In this document: positions 12,429-24,687 of the stretch, piece after piece
Position numbering within the stretch: the stretch's first letter is position 1
How the letters are laid out: every line of letters starts with the position of its first letter
Origin: Hydnum rufescens UP504
Taxonomy: Eukaryota > Basidiomycota > Agaricomycetes > Cantharellales > Hydnaceae
Length of the DNA stretch: 64,000 nt
Assembly: GCA_014904985.1 (NCBI GenBank)
Contig: MU129104.1
Coordinates: 46,495 to 110,494 of the forward strand
Direction: 5' to 3'
The notes under the pieces: generated by a model
The model's input: the letters and a program-made list of their open reading frames with translations, nothing else
Database searches by the model: none
Told to the model about the DNA's origin: nothing
Position numbers and translations under genes: made by a program

Positions 12429-13530
12429 CGTCGATTCCCACCCCTCGGCAACAGCCAGGGCTCTCTAACTGGGAAGATGACTGCCGTGCAGGCGCCTCTA
12501 TACGTCATGTCACCAAGGAGGGTTCAGTTTTGTCGGAATTTGTCGCGATTAAGACTCGTTCTTCAGCAATAGGCGCGGACATAAACTACTGTATTTTATC
12601 CCGAACCTTCCTTCTTCAGCCGTCCTACTCCAACATTCCCAAGAAGACCTTTACACTAGTGTGGTCCAGAGACGGAGAGACCCACTTCCTTCACCGACGC
12701 GGAAGCAATCATGTTAAGCCCTGTCATGAACACATCTTGTATAGGCTCCTGTGCGACACAATGCTATTCAAGAGGTTCAATCTGTGGAAGGTGGGAAGAC
12801 AAGGCACCTGCGATAGAAGTTGTTGTATATTCCTGAACCTTGAATCGGTCCCTCAAGATGGTCTGCAATGTGCTGACGTAATTCAAGTTCCCATGCTCTG
12901 GCAGCACCCGACATGACTTTTGTGGCATCGAGTCGTGGCGTGTGTATGTCGCGGAAACGATTTGTTTCCCTCTGTACGTTCGGATCTTCTAGGTACCTTA
13001 GTACTGTTATCAAATCCGGTGGCGATTCTTCCAAAGTCCAAGGTTATTGTTGTCCCCATTGATTGCGACCGGTCTTGACGTCCTTGCTGTGCACTTTTGT
13101 CCTTCAGCCCTTCCGTTTCACCATTCTCAAGAGGAGTCCAAGGCACTGGGTAGGGCTTGCCCTTATGTGCTGCGTGGTTTTGGTTCTTGCTGATTCTGGC
13201 AGGTTCTCATAGTCACGAGTGCTATCCGGAAACGTATAGCCCCGGCGCCAACGTGGAAGCGGTTATTTTCCAAACCGCAGATAAACACCAGTGTCAATAT
13301 AGACGTCTCATGTGCTGCTGTATATTGGCCCTTGTGGGTGATAGATATGCGTTTTCAATGCATTCGAGATGGATTCCCATATTTTGTTTATGAGTGGAAT
13401 GCCTATAATCTGTAAGCCATCTCTTACGACTTCAGCCAAATCAATATCAGGCGAAAATTTCCCTCCTCAGATCCATGTCAGGTCGGTCAGGCTTTGTTTG
13501 GTACCCATCGTGACTCCTAATGTCAACTAA
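12429..13530. other. region upstream of ribokinase, mostly unresolved
   Basis: The ribokinase promoter lies just above 12428. Overlapping medium-length open frames exist on both strands (plus 12398-12916; minus 12777-13146). None has a recognisable family, and I could not decide which, if any, is coding. Confidence 0.35.
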
Positions 13531-13537
13531 ATCAATT

Positions 13538-14676
13538 TCAGGAAGTGACAGCCACGCTACGCGTGTGTTTTCGCAGATACCCCTAAGTCTGGATCTCCAG
13601 GAATTATGGGAGGACCTCGTTACAGAAGACGTGGGTCGATATAAGCCCTGGATGAACGCGGGGTGAGTGCCATTTTTTTTTCCGCCGTTAGAACCCACTA
13701 AGAGGATTTTGGAAGACAAGAGGTCCTTACGATACCTTGGACGGCCCCTCCCACTGAATTAGGGCTTTGGGCCCTCGACGAAAAGGATCCGGTTCCTTAT
13801 CCGCCAGGGCATTTTGCCCTCTCAGTGCCTACAGTGCGTATTTATGGGAGCATGGAATTTAGGTGCACTTCGAGCCCATTCTTGGTTTATGCAGTACCAC
13901 GCTTATCCAATAATGGTTCCCCTCCATGCTGTTAAGGCAAGTGTGAGTGAAGGGGAGCATCGGTGGGAACTGCTCTACATTGTTCGTGCTGATCAACGTT
14001 CCGTATGTGATGTCGTTTCCAATGTCCCAAGCCCCAAGTCTAAGCATCCACGCAATCTCGCTTTTTTTTGTAAATTAGAACGGCACGTTCTTTTGTGTAG
14101 GAGATCCAAATCACCCTCGATATCTTCCCGAAGCGAGCAATTGTGAATCTCACCTTGTCGCCTATGATATGTCATACTCCGGGGGTGATGCATGGGATAC
14201 GGTCAGCTTCCCTCTGCTCACTCGGTATCTTCCCGGGGATAGATTTCAAGAAATCATACGATGGGTAGACAAGAAACGCGAATCTGCAATCTCTCGGAAA
14301 CAAACCATCGGTTGGCATGATACTCGCATCGGAAGGCTGGCCGATTTGCCCCTCGATCGCGCTTATGATCATCTGAGTGCTATGCATTTCGCAGCAAAGT
14401 TCAAAGTTTCGGTAGGGCCGATGTTTTTTCTTTCTCTGTCAGAGCCCATTTCGACCTTCTGACAATCCCCATCTTTGTCGTTCCTCACAGACGGACGAAT
14501 TAAAGGAGAAGGGCACAGGTTTCCCCGCCCATCTCCTTCATGTCAAGTTATCGGATCTGGTAAAGAAACAATGCAACTACCTGGTGATGGCGAAGAATAA
14601 TTGCCTCATGGGCGGAGCACCGGAGCTTTATAAGAGGCTAAGGCGCTATGAGCAAAAGATGGAGAACGCGGGGTGA
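13538..14676 (+). CDS. unidentified multi-exon gene
   Basis: Several plus-strand segments look like exons of one gene. After an acceptor near 13578, IPLSLDLQELWEDL and DVGRYKPWMNAG run to a GTGAGT donor. A further stretch (about 13700-13930) reads IPWTAPPTELGLWALDEKDP and VPTVRIYGSMEF. An exon from about 14100 reads HLVAYDMSYSGGDAWDTVSF and PLLTRYLPGDRFQEIIRWVD. A clear intron (GTAGGG..CACAG, 14413-14489) then joins AKFKVS to TDELKEKGTGFP in phase 0. The C-terminus LVKKQCNYLVMAKNNCLMGG is followed by a charged helix and a stop at 14676. The middle intron boundaries were not resolved and the start was not found. I do not recognise the family and propose no function. Confidence 0.45.
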
Positions 14677-15153
14677 CCTGTCGATGTTTGCTATGATCAC
14701 ACAGGGCAGGGTGCCTCTATCCGATTTACTTGAAACTCGTTTCTGTATTGTGTATTGATACTCGGGCGATGTTACATACCTCCAGCCTGGTCCGCTGCTA
14801 TCACAGCCCTCTAGCGCAACATGAATCATGCACCGATCGTGAGGACAACCTCACTCCCTCAGGGAATCCCACGGAGGGACTGGGCCACGATCACAACAGT
14901 TTCAGTGATGATCCATCCACACCTCCCTCTCCTTTGCATCGTTTCACATTAATAATAATGGCACTGGATATCGGGCAGAAAGCATGTCCTGGAAATTAGA
15001 AAGTAAATTGACACAGAGAACGTTCAGTGCTTGAGGGTCAAAGAGTCACTTGGATTAAACCAGTCTTTCGCTCGAGGGGTGTACTGCTGTGGCGGTGCAC
15101 TTGGACGCGTCACCGCAAAGTCCCGCCGCGACATCCTTACCGACTTCAGTGCC
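14677..15153. other. intergenic region and Rpn6 promoter
   Basis: No coding sequence seen. The sequence immediately upstream of the Rpn6 ATG at 15154 (GTCCCGCCGCGACATCC) is GC-rich. I did not identify a specific proteasome-gene activator site. Confidence 0.4.
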
Positions 15154-17152
15154 ATGTCTACCTCATCCACTGATACTAGTGCCCTATTGGAGGAAGCCAA
15201 TGCAGCTCTGAAGACCGATGCAAAACGTGCGGAGGCTCTGTACCAGCAAGTTCTGCAAGCGCCGAAAGGTATCTTGCAACTCCCTATTGTGCAAGAATTT
15301 CGTTCTCATTTGTTGTATTTTAGCTACCGATGATATTCTGCGGGACCAAGAGTCTGCTCTTATTAAGCTAGGCCAGTTGTATCGCGATGAAAAGTATAGC
15401 AGAGAAACATGTATGTGCCATTATGGGATGTTGACCACAACCTCTCCATATGCTGCAGGAACGCGAAATCTCTTGCAAAGGTCGTTAAATCCTCTCGAGG
15501 ATTTATGTCTAATGCTGCTAAAGCAAAAACTGCGAAATTGAGTATGTGCCTGCACACGTGGCCAGACTTTTAAGATTCTAACACATATCCTGTAGTCCGC
15601 ACACTAATCGATTACTTCAGTGATATTCCTGGCTCTGAAAAGGTTCAGATCGAGGTTACACAAGATAATATCGAATGGGCCCGCAACGAGAAGCGCATCT
15701 TCCTAAAGCAGAGCTTGGAGGCACGTCTCATCGCTTTGTGAGCTTTAGTTCTTGGACCGTCTCCGCATAATTCTGGCATCTGGACTTAATTACTGGCTCA
15801 AATAGACATCTCGACACCGAGAACTACCGCCCGGCGCTCGCATTAATAGATGCGCTCCTGAAAGAACTCCGAAGGCTAGACGACAAGATGATACTCACCG
15901 AAGTGCATCTTCTCGAATCTCGGGTGTACCGGGGCCTGAACAATTTCCCCAAAGCCAAGGTATTTTTCGCCCCCTGTTTTTTCTATAGCTCCGAATATGA
16001 ACATCCATGTGCGATGCATTGACTTTGGGCCGTTTGCGCAGTCATCACTAACATCTGCTCGAACGGCGGCCAACGCGATATATTGCCCTCCGCCACTTCA
16101 AGCTCAATTAGATCTCCAGAGCGGAATCTTACATGCTGAGGATAAAGATTACAAGACAGCGTTCGTCCTCCATGACACGGGTACTTTTCAGAGTTGACAT
16201 TTGAACTGTGGTGGTTTTCTTCACAGATATTCATATTTCTTTGAGACATTTGAAAACTTGTCGGCCCAGGACGATCCCAAGGCTCTGACCGCACTCAAAT
16301 ACATGCTTCTGTGTAAAATCATGTTGAATCTCGTGCGTAATCGACTATAACGTCTCTTTCCACCTCTGGATGAGCATGTTCTCGAACTTACTGAGTGTGA
16401 CCTTGCTTTCCTTAGCCAGAAGATGTAACTTCGCTTCTCTCGATCAAACTGGCCCTTCGTTTTGCCCAATTACGTGATATCGAATCCATGAGGGCGGTAG
16501 CACGCGCACACCAGAACCGAAATTTGGCAGATTTCGAAAGGGCCTTGAAGGATTATAGAGAAGGTACCTCCTTCTCTCCAGGGTCCGTGGGGGCGACATT
16601 CGAAGCTAACTGTTGTATTCGAAACAGAACTCTCTTCTGATCAGACCATCCGTTCACATTTGGCAGCTTTGTACGACACACTATTGGAACAGAACTTGTT
16701 GCGTATCGTGGAGCCATATTCCGTTGTGGAGATCAAGTATGTGGCAGAAGTAGTAGGGCAGGGCACGGCGCAGGTCGAAGCCAAGTGCGTTGCCCATGGA
16801 ATATCCCGATGAACTACTGACTGGTGCATTGGATAGGTTATCGCAGATGATATTGGACAAGGTGCTTAATGGCGTACTGGATCAAGGAAATGGCTGCCTT
16901 ATTGTCTTTGATGAACCCGAAGAGGATGTGAGTGTCACTTCTATACGAATTTTCACCCCCCCCCCCCCTGTAGTATACCATACTGACAAAGGTATTTGGC
17001 AGCTCACTTATCCCATGGCTATACAGACTATCGGGCAAATCGGCAAAGTCGTCGAGGCCTTATACGCCAAGGCAAGTCTGTCGTCCTCCCCTCCCAAAAG
17101 CTAGTTTTCTGTTTCTGACTGACTCCCTCCCCAGACTGTGAAGATTGCCTGA
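15154..17152 (+). CDS. RPN6: 26S proteasome regulatory subunit Rpn6 (PSMD11)
   Basis: Lid subunit of the 19S regulatory particle that clamps lid, base and core particle. Twelve exons give a continuous 423-residue protein with no frameshift: 15154-15268, 15324-15393, 15459-15541, 15596-15737, 15806-15959, 16042-16160, 16227-16332, 16416-16563, 16628-16784, 16837-16927, 17003-17071 and 17135-17152. The N-terminal two thirds is the helical TPR-like solenoid ([40 protein letters not shown]). The C-terminal third is the PCI domain ([40 protein letters not shown]). The end, [12 protein letters not shown] plus TVKIA, fits. The last intron (17072-17134) has a GC donor in the context AAG|GCAAGT. The tenth intron carries a run of C residues (about 16957-16967). 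Confidence 0.95.
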
Positions 17153-17269
17153 AGCGGGAGAGGGTGCACACTTGGACCGGCTCTTGCGCCGGCGATAGCC
17201 GACTCTCACTCTAAATGAATTGATAATATAAGAACCGTACCTGCTATCTAAGCATTTCTTGACTTTCTT

Positions 17270-19772
17270 ATGAGCGCGCACGGTGTATACGACTTCGATG
17301 ACACGGAGGGGGATGAGGACTATGTTCCGTCTGAACATCCGGAAATGATGATGAAGAAGAGATGACAAGCGTTGAAGAGGCACCAGACCAAAGAACAGCC
17401 AGGGTAATTCAGAGTGAGTGAGCCAAACACCCCGTCGAGGCCCGGTGTCCCTGCTAGACACTTGTCTGCTTAGTGCTCCTCGGCGGGTCCGCAGCGAATG
17501 ATATTGAAGGAACATTTAGGCTGGGAGATCTCCAGGACTTCCTGCGACGTGCGAGCGTCAGATTCATTCCTCGGAGTCGTGCCGGAATGGGGGCCTCCGA
17601 TTACGGTGATGATGACGATGAGACCTCTGGGCCATCGTGGGCCCCCGCAATAAGGGGACCTGTCGAAGAGGGTATAGCTCTGCTTAAGACTGGCGAATTT
17701 GGGGGAATTAAACCCCTACTAGAACGGGAGAAGCTTATGAAAGCTGGGAGACCACCACCCACTCTTTCTCAGAGACTTCGCGAGCGAAATATGAATAGAC
17801 CTGGACCTGTTAGAAGGGAGGATATCAGCAGGGTATGTTAGATCTCACCACCCACCACTGTAATCCTGGATTTCATTATTTGACTTCGCATGAGATGTAG
17901 TCCTTGGTTCCTAATACTCATGGCACCATCGTCGCAAAATATACCTCAAACCCTTATAGTGGACAATATTCAGCCGGTCCGTTTGCATAAATTGACCTTT
18001 TGAAGTTGATTCCATCATTGACCGGGTCGGAGCAGATTCCTCCCTATATTATACCTGCGTTCAGGGTTCGCTGCTTTCAATATTTGCATGTTGAATCCTT
18101 GAACCCACATGCTTGGCGGTAGATTTTAAACTGCATATATATGACACCTCGGCGCCACCGATAGAACCGACCAATACTGTCGACTCTCACCGAAATGGAG
18201 GAGACCATTATACATCCATGAAGACACTAAATACGATCCAGGCCGTTCGTGGTGGTTGGACTATCACAGACTCACATCTCAGTCCTGACAACGACCGCAT
18301 GGTCTACGCACATATGGTACGTCCGCTTCGCATATCTCTTGGCCTCCTCCCAAGGACTTAGGATGGGAAACAATCTAGTCGACGTCTGTGTTCCTGACCA
18401 GGACGCGGGACGGGGCGAATGAGCAAACCGAACTTTCTCTCGCAGATCAGGCCCCACGTTCGGGAGGAGTATGGGGCTATCGCCCTGCGGACCAATTCCG
18501 CATCTACTCATGCCGATTTTCAGCCGATGGGAAAGAGATCGTTGCTGGCGGGACCGGGAACCTTTTCGGTTAGTTTTGTACCTCTCCAACAAAAGAAATC
18601 TTCTCCTCGTTTGCTTTCGAAGGGCTGGTACTGAATTTGGCCTCCATACGGGTAGTTTATGATTTACAGGGGATGCGGAGGACTGTGCGAATAGTGGCAC
18701 ATGACGATGATGTCAATAGTTGTTGTTGGGCCGATTCATCGAGCGGGAACGTGCTAATCAGTGCCTCAGATGATACATTCCTCAAAGTCTGGTACGTTGC
18801 ATTTCTTCACCCTCTTTCACCAAGTTTCCAAAATTCAAAGTTTTTCAGGGACCGCCGCTCATTAGGCGTGCATACGAAGCCGGCAGGTGTCCTCGTAGGG
18901 CATACGGAAGGTATCACATACGTTTCCCCGAAAGGAGACGGTCGTTACGTCGTTTCCAATGGAAAAGACCAAACAATGAGGCTATGGGACCTGCGAAAAA
19001 TGACCAGCCATTCGGATTGGGAGAACCTGCCTTCGCATCACTATGGCCTGGGTCGGAATTGGGATTATCGGCAGGTCTTCCTGTCCATTGTGTTTCCACC
19101 GTGTTACTCAAGGATGGACTGAACTGTATTCATAGACAGGGGGTGTATCGTACTCCACGATATGATGCTCATCCTAATAATTGCAGTGTGATGGCGTATC
19201 GTGGACATCAAGTTCTAAAGACGCTCATCCGATGTCATTTCAGTCCCGAGGAAACGACAGGTGGTAGTTACCTGTACACTGGTTCGTCGGATGGGCGTAT
19301 ACATGTATGTATTACAACTATGCAAAGTCATCTCGTTCGATGCAATGGCGGACTTACTGTGCTACGCCTTTCTATTCCGTCGCAGATTTATTCTCTCGAT
19401 GGGCAGATAGTCCAGGTTATCGATCGCTCTAAATCGCTCCCGATATCATTTGATCCCTCAGAATCGGAGCCAAACATGGAGGATAGGGCAGGACCACGCC
19501 AAAGACGTCACTACGGCATCTTTCACCGTCCAGGCGTAGTGCGTGACGTCAGCTGGCATAGCCGCGAGCCAGTGTTGATGAGTGTGGCTTGGGGAGCGTA
19601 TGGAGATGACCGTGGAGATGTGGCGAAGCATGAGTGGAAGGATCTGGGAAAGAGAGGAATGAAACTCGAAGATGTGGTGGCGAGAGACGCGCAAAAGGGG
19701 GACGACCACTCCTGCGCTACCTTGGGGGGGACAAGAAATGGTTCAATACCTGGCGGATTTCCACAGCACTAA
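17270..19772 (+). CDS. DCAF11/WDR23-like WD40 protein
   Basis: Putative substrate receptor of a CUL4-DDB1 ubiquitin ligase. Ten exons (17270-17413, 17474-17832, 17901-17976, 18036-18065, 18123-18316, 18379-18568, 18656-18791, 18849-19074, 19140-19304, 19386-19772) give 635 residues. The N-terminus is acidic. WD repeats include IYSCRFSADGKEIVAGG, DVNSCCWADSSSGNVLISAS, FLKVWDRR, GRYVVSNGKDQTMRLWDLRK (its WDLR is a candidate DDB1-binding box) and SYLYTGSSDGRIHIYSLDGQ. The C-terminal EPVLMSVAWG and AKHEWKDLGKRG match DCAF11. Exon 4 is a 30-nt microexon. Exon 1 lacks one base: EHPE must shift at the AAA at 17343-17345 to continue into NDDEEEMTSVEEAP; the phases close only with one added base. Confidence 0.9.
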
Positions 19773-20098
19773 TCATTGGCCACTCGGTTAAGGTGTTTCC
19801 TTATCATTCCAGCCTCATGGCCTCATTTTCCCTGGGCCCTTATCATCTCTGTACCCTGTTCCTTGGATACTGCGCACGTAGTCGTGGGTCTGGACCGTCT
19901 TGTATCACTAGAAGAAGCTCATTCAGAAATCTCAGATTTTCATCCTTGAGGGTAAATACGCATCAAGGAAAATCCTTTGGGCGGATGAACAATGAAGCAC
20001 GTGTCCACGCACAGCCGTAATGTGTAATGGAAAGAATAGATAGATGCCAACGAAGCTAAGGAGCGGTGGCGCACAGAGCCATGGGAACAACAGGGTTT
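19773..20098. other. convergent intergenic region
   Basis: 3' flanks of the DCAF11-like gene (plus) and the XLF-like gene (minus). An open plus-strand frame runs through part of it but shows no family features. Confidence 0.5.
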
Positions 20099-21923
20099 TC
20101 AGAATCGCCTCTTCTTCGTCACGGCCCGTCGGGGACCCTTCCACTGACCGCGGCCTTCACCCGCAGTATATGCTGCAGACTTTTGGGGTACAGCGTCGCT
20201 ACTATCATCGTCGCCATCGCTACCGTCGCTCTTGCGTTTAGAAGGCAGAACAGGCAGTCTCGAAAGGATCCCTGAGCGAGAACCAGAGCGAAGTGCTGGT
20301 TGGGATTCTTCTTCCTCTGTGGCGTCTCCATCAACATCCAGGGGACTTTTGAGATTTGCATCGTTGACGCGAGGCTCATGTTTGACGTTTAAGACATTGG
20401 TGACAGTGGAGTCATTTTTCACCTGGGAAGGCTGCAACGCCCTCCCTTTCCCTTTATTCTGGCCGAGACGGACAGGGGCATCATCTGTCTCCGATTCATT
20501 CCCCGTGACGTCCTTATCGGCGGCTGTGGATCTATTGGCGGCCTGAGGCGATGGAGACCTGGTTACGGTAATTTTCGAGGGATGCTTAAGTTTAGATGTG
20601 GAGGGGGAAGCTGAAGACGTAGCAGGAATAGATACGCTTTTCCCAGATGAAATATCCGGGGACGCGTGTGCCTGATCATCGCGAGGATTGAGCCCTGAGA
20701 TCATCGGGGACCTCTCGGTATGATCATCGTGCTATGAGCAAAGTGAGTAGTAAGTATACGTACTGTTACGATTTCTAATGAGATTAAGGACGAACAGGAA
20801 GAGAAGGGTGGATTCCGGCGACGGGGAGGGTATCTTGGGAAAGTCCGCAAGTTCATCCTCCCGTGGCGGTAATGACACCCCCGTCATGTTCGGTGGGAAT
20901 AAAATTTCATTATCAGAAAAAGCAGATTGCACGGCACCTATTCATGGCTAAGGGATCAGGGCTCATCACAAGACACAATGCCGTGGAGCACATACAGGGA
21001 TTCTGGGCGCGGGCCTGGATTTGCGAGATTCGACACAGTGAAGTTGATACCCGAGGTTTTCGAAGAAGCACATGAACCGGGTTGGTGACTCGACTTGTTT
21101 TCGCCACGATGTCCAGGTGCTTTTGAAATTTTTTGTGAGTAACAAATGTCATTATACAGTTTTCTAGGTACCTTTGTCCAAGTACTATCGTCCATTGTGT
21201 TAGGTCGCTGCGGTGATTTGAGAGCGCACTCATTGAGAGTAATCATAGGTATAATGAGATGTCGAGATAGAATATCTGCGCCCATCCGCCCAACAGACAT
21301 AGCTTCCCATTTCCATTCATAAGAGCCCAGCTTGAGACATACCTCGAGATCCTGCATTAAGGAATTCCTCATCATATATCAATGTTTGGGCCTCCACGGG
21401 TCAAAATGACGTACGGCTTCCTTTGTCAATGGCATGACAGAAAATTCAAGAGAGTCCAGTCTTTGTGGGGAGTGCAAAGCGACGAGCTCCTTGGTCCTCT
21501 GCCACGCTTCATCCTCGTGGTGGATTTCATCACCGGCCGATCTTAGACCGCGACGATATCGGCGAGAGATATGGCGATTTTCCAACGCTTCGCATTAAAT
21601 CGGATAAATGTCACCACCAGAGTCAGAAGGAAGACTTCTTTGTAAAGTTGCCTCACCTTCAGCCCAAACATGTTTAGTATCCGTGATAAGGAAACAGCAC
21701 CCCAGATCTGAAGCATGAAATTTCTGTTGGCGAGCGTCAAATCACAGCCGTCCTTCCATAGCACGTAAGCAGCCCACGAAAAGGTATGCGATGTCGGACA
21801 CAGGTTTAACGCGCCAAGGCTCAAAAAGCAGAAGGTTCGAATGGATCTGTGCGTGTGAGAAGAGCCATTAAGTGAGAGAAATCGCCTGATATTCGGGTGA
21901 CTAACTTGTGTAAATTCTGTCAT
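20099..21923 (-). CDS. XLF/Nej1-like non-homologous end-joining factor
   Basis: Likely accessory factor of DNA ligase IV and XRCC4 (Lif1) in double-strand break repair. Exons in phase: 21906-21923 (MTEFTQ), 21778-21846 (IHSNLLLFEPWRVKPVSDIA), 21657-21723 (KFHASDLGCCFLITDTKHVW), 21415-21587 (ALENRHISRRYRRGL and DEAWQRTKELVALHS), and 21172-21351 (KLGSYEWKWEAMSV and LSRHLIIPMITL). This order (start W, a beta strand ending xxVWxE, xxxRR, DEAW, then WxWE and SxHLIxPxI) is the XLF head-domain pattern. One or two exons for the helical stalk (about 20780-21120) were not resolved. The last exon, 20099-20731, is a 211-codon disordered Ser/Pro-rich tail ending VTKKRRF, which resembles the basic-plus-Phe Ku-binding motif at the XLF C-terminus. 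Divergent from the CCCH gene. Confidence 0.72.
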
Positions 21924-22588
21924 TTGGCGGAACAACTCCTGAAAACGTGTTGTGGCTCTAAAGACGCGTTCGGAAGTCCCCGATGTTGAGTCCTCACGAC
22001 CTGCAGTGGCCTGTTGAGTTTTGTGGAGCACTGTCTCTTTCCTCTTCAAGGCCTCGTGTCATCCGAAGAGAAATGGTGATGCCTCGTGGCCTTAGTCCTG
22101 GGTTTGGGGTCGAATGAAATAATCTCCAAAGAATCGCGATCACCTCACCCCTTTTGCGTGGCCACACTATCCAATCACGGATATTGCGTTGTGTCCTATA
22201 AAGCCGTCTGTTTCTGCTGGAGCTCCAGTCCTCGCCCCTCCCGCGCAATCTGCGCGCGTGCTGTCCGTTTTGCTCCCTGGGCGCTTACAGCTTTATACAA
22301 AAGCGCCAGCCCGTCTTGTTCTTCCCCCAAGCCCCTGAATCTGATCCGGTCTCGTCGTGGTTCTGTATTTACTTGGCATTCACTGCGTCGAGCGGCTCGC
22401 TAGTCTTTGTTCTGTTTTTGCCTAATCCGACAATTCGCACCTAATTCTACCGTGGCGTCAAGTGATTATCCCGTCTCGGCTGCCTTGATTCACTCGTTCT
22501 CCAGTTGGTGAGGTGTCCACTTCATGTCAACATATCGATGCTCATTGTCCGTATTATCAGACTGACGAGGCTACGTTCACTAAAGATA
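21924..22588. promoter_or_regulatory. divergent promoter region, XLF-like / CCCH genes
   Basis: Separates the starts of the minus-strand XLF-like gene (21923) and the plus-strand CCCH gene (22589). It is open in several short frames but none looks coding. A CCTATAAAGCC sequence near 22195-22205, about 390 bases upstream of the plus-strand ATG, resembles a TATA box. Confidence 0.4.
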
Positions 22589-24288
22589 ATGAGCTCTCCC
22601 TCATCCGGCCCCTCTCAAAAATGGTCGCTTAACCATGGGAAAGGCAGTCGTAGTGAGGCTTCGCTCATGATGGTATTGTCAATACCTCTGACCACCCTGG
22701 ACTGGATAGCCAAACAATGTGAACGTGACGCACTCGGTCATTGTCCCTTTGGCAATGAATGTTGGTTCATCCATAGTCCGAAAGGCCCCATATCCGCGGT
22801 CCTATATTCTGGTCGTCAAATGGCCCCGGATGAAACATCTCCAGCACCAGTTGCTAAATATGAACCGCCGCATCGGAAGACGATCAAATCTTCTGTTGAC
22901 TCCATCACTGCTCCCCGCAACTTATCGGGGGGCACGTCGTCCCCCATATCCGTGCAGTCCCAGGTTGTATTACCACATCCCGTATCGTCGACAGCATTTA
23001 TTTCAGCGCAAGTAGGGAACTCTGGTCTTTCCATTGTTAAACAAGGTTGGCGTGTTTCTGATTTGACTCGCGCTTTGGTATCGGGAAGTGTTAAACCGAA
23101 GTGTCTCGCTTCAGATAAGCCATGCTTTCACTTTGCGAGATCCGGCATGTGTCCCAAAGGAGATCAATGTGTCTTGTACGTTCTATATCCTATATTTCTG
23201 TGGCGCCCAATTTGATCAATGAGTATTCGGTGCAGCAAGCATGACTCCACAACGTTACCCCCTAATTTTGTCAAATTTTTTGATCCTAAACTCCATCCTA
23301 GTTACAAAAGTGAGTCCGGATCTTGTCATCTGTAGTCCAAGATTCCGATAGATATCACCCTCACAGCCAAACCGTGTTACCCTTTTATGTTCGGACAATG
23401 CCTGAAAGGGGATGACTGCACCTTGTAAGTACTGTCATCAAGCGGCTCTCTCCACGTTTTCTTACTTCTGCTGCTCCCGGATGCAGCAAGCATGAAGCTC
23501 CACCCCCGCACGAAGTCTCACCTATTATTCCGGCTGACCCCGTTCCATTACCCCCGAACTATCGCAGTATGTCGAAATCATGCCCTTTTTTCTTTTTTTT
23601 TTCACTTGTTGACCGTTAACTGGAAACAGCGAGCGAATGCAAATGGTTCAATTCTCCGGGGGGATGCTGGTACGGTAATTCTTGCAAGTTCAAGCACACT
23701 CCGGCCTCATCTGCTCCAGCGAACGCAGTGGAGGAAACAACGCACCCTTTCTATCGAAGTGGGTCGTATGCTCATCATTCCGATTCTCAAATACTCCCTG
23801 ATTGTCTTAAATTAGCTCGGCCTTGTGCTTTCTATCAACTTGGGACCTGTCCCAAAGGCAGTAGTTGCAATTACATTCACGATATTTCTGAGAAACCGAA
23901 TTCTATCACCACGACTACTGGAGAAGTCCTTGTTTTGTCTCCTATTCAGGATACCGTCGAATTTCCATCGGGCTCCCCGGAAATCTCGACCGCAAAGAAG
24001 TTCGAGACTTCTGACGTGGTTCCAGAGCACAACCAGAAGGATGAAGAGCATGAGTTCTCATCCGGACACTTACGCATGGCGTCTACAAGCTCCTCTACAA
24101 CCGCAGTTGAACTGTCACCCATGCAGACTAGCAAGACCGAGGTATTTGATAACGAATTTAACGACGCCGACGACGACATTGTGGTCTATACACGTGAGCC
24201 ACCATTGATCATATTTCTTTTGCCTTTTGAAGGTATGCTCACGAAAAACCTTCGGTGGCACGGACAGCCCCCCAAGGATTTTCCGTGA
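22589..24288 (+). CDS. five-finger CCCH zinc-finger protein
   Basis: Putative RNA-binding protein. Exons 22589-23175, 23236-23309, 23352-23424, 23487-23566, 23630-24193 and 24233-24288 give 477 residues. Five C-x7/8-C-x5-C-x3-H fingers are visible: CERDALGHCPFGNECWFIH, CFHFARSGMCPKGDQCVFKH, CYPFMFGQCLKGDDCTFKH, CKWFNSPGGCWYGNSCKFKH and CAFYQLGTCPKGSSCNYIH. In fingers 2 and 3 an intron interrupts the Phe codon just before KH at the identical position and phase. The C-terminal 120 residues are Ser/Thr-rich and acidic. The last proposed intron (24194-24232, 39 nt) is in frame without stop, so it may be retained. The ATG at 22589 is chosen because it lies in the long frame and starts MSSPSSGPSQKW; an upstream in-frame ATG is possible. 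Confidence 0.78.
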
Positions 24289-24687
24289 ACGTCCACGACA
24301 TCGAAGTTGATTTGCTCGAGCCATAACGATACATCATTTCTTTGGTTTGATTGTTTCCCCCTCATTTCTTCATTGTTGGCCAACCAGTCTCCTCCTGCGC
24401 GATTTTACGCTGGCGATGTCTGTTGCCACCAAGTTTTTTGTAGCCAGCACACGCAGTTGCACGGCTGGAATCACTAGACTACTCTGGTGAACTTTGCATT
24501 ATTTCTTGCATAGTTTCTCTCGTTGGAGTCCACCCAAGTCAGCCGTCAAATATCAAGCAGTCTCGAGGTCTCTAAGAATAGACATTCAGGCTGGATAATT
24601 GATGCTCCCCGCACACCTGAGAGTTATAGAGCATTAGTGCCGAGCACTACGTTCTACTGGCTAAAAAACGAACATTGAAGATGATCT
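24289..24687. other. convergent intergenic region
   Basis: 3' flanks of the CCCH gene (plus) and the F-box-like gene (minus). An alternative frame from about 24234 runs to a stop at 24325 (starts YAHEKPSVARTAPQGF), which could be the true C-terminus if one base were missing upstream. Confidence 0.4.

Noticed and set aside
12777..13146. Overlapping minus-strand frames of 85-87 codons
   Set aside because: Some protein-like composition but no start context, splice partners or family match; two frames overlap and cannot both be right.
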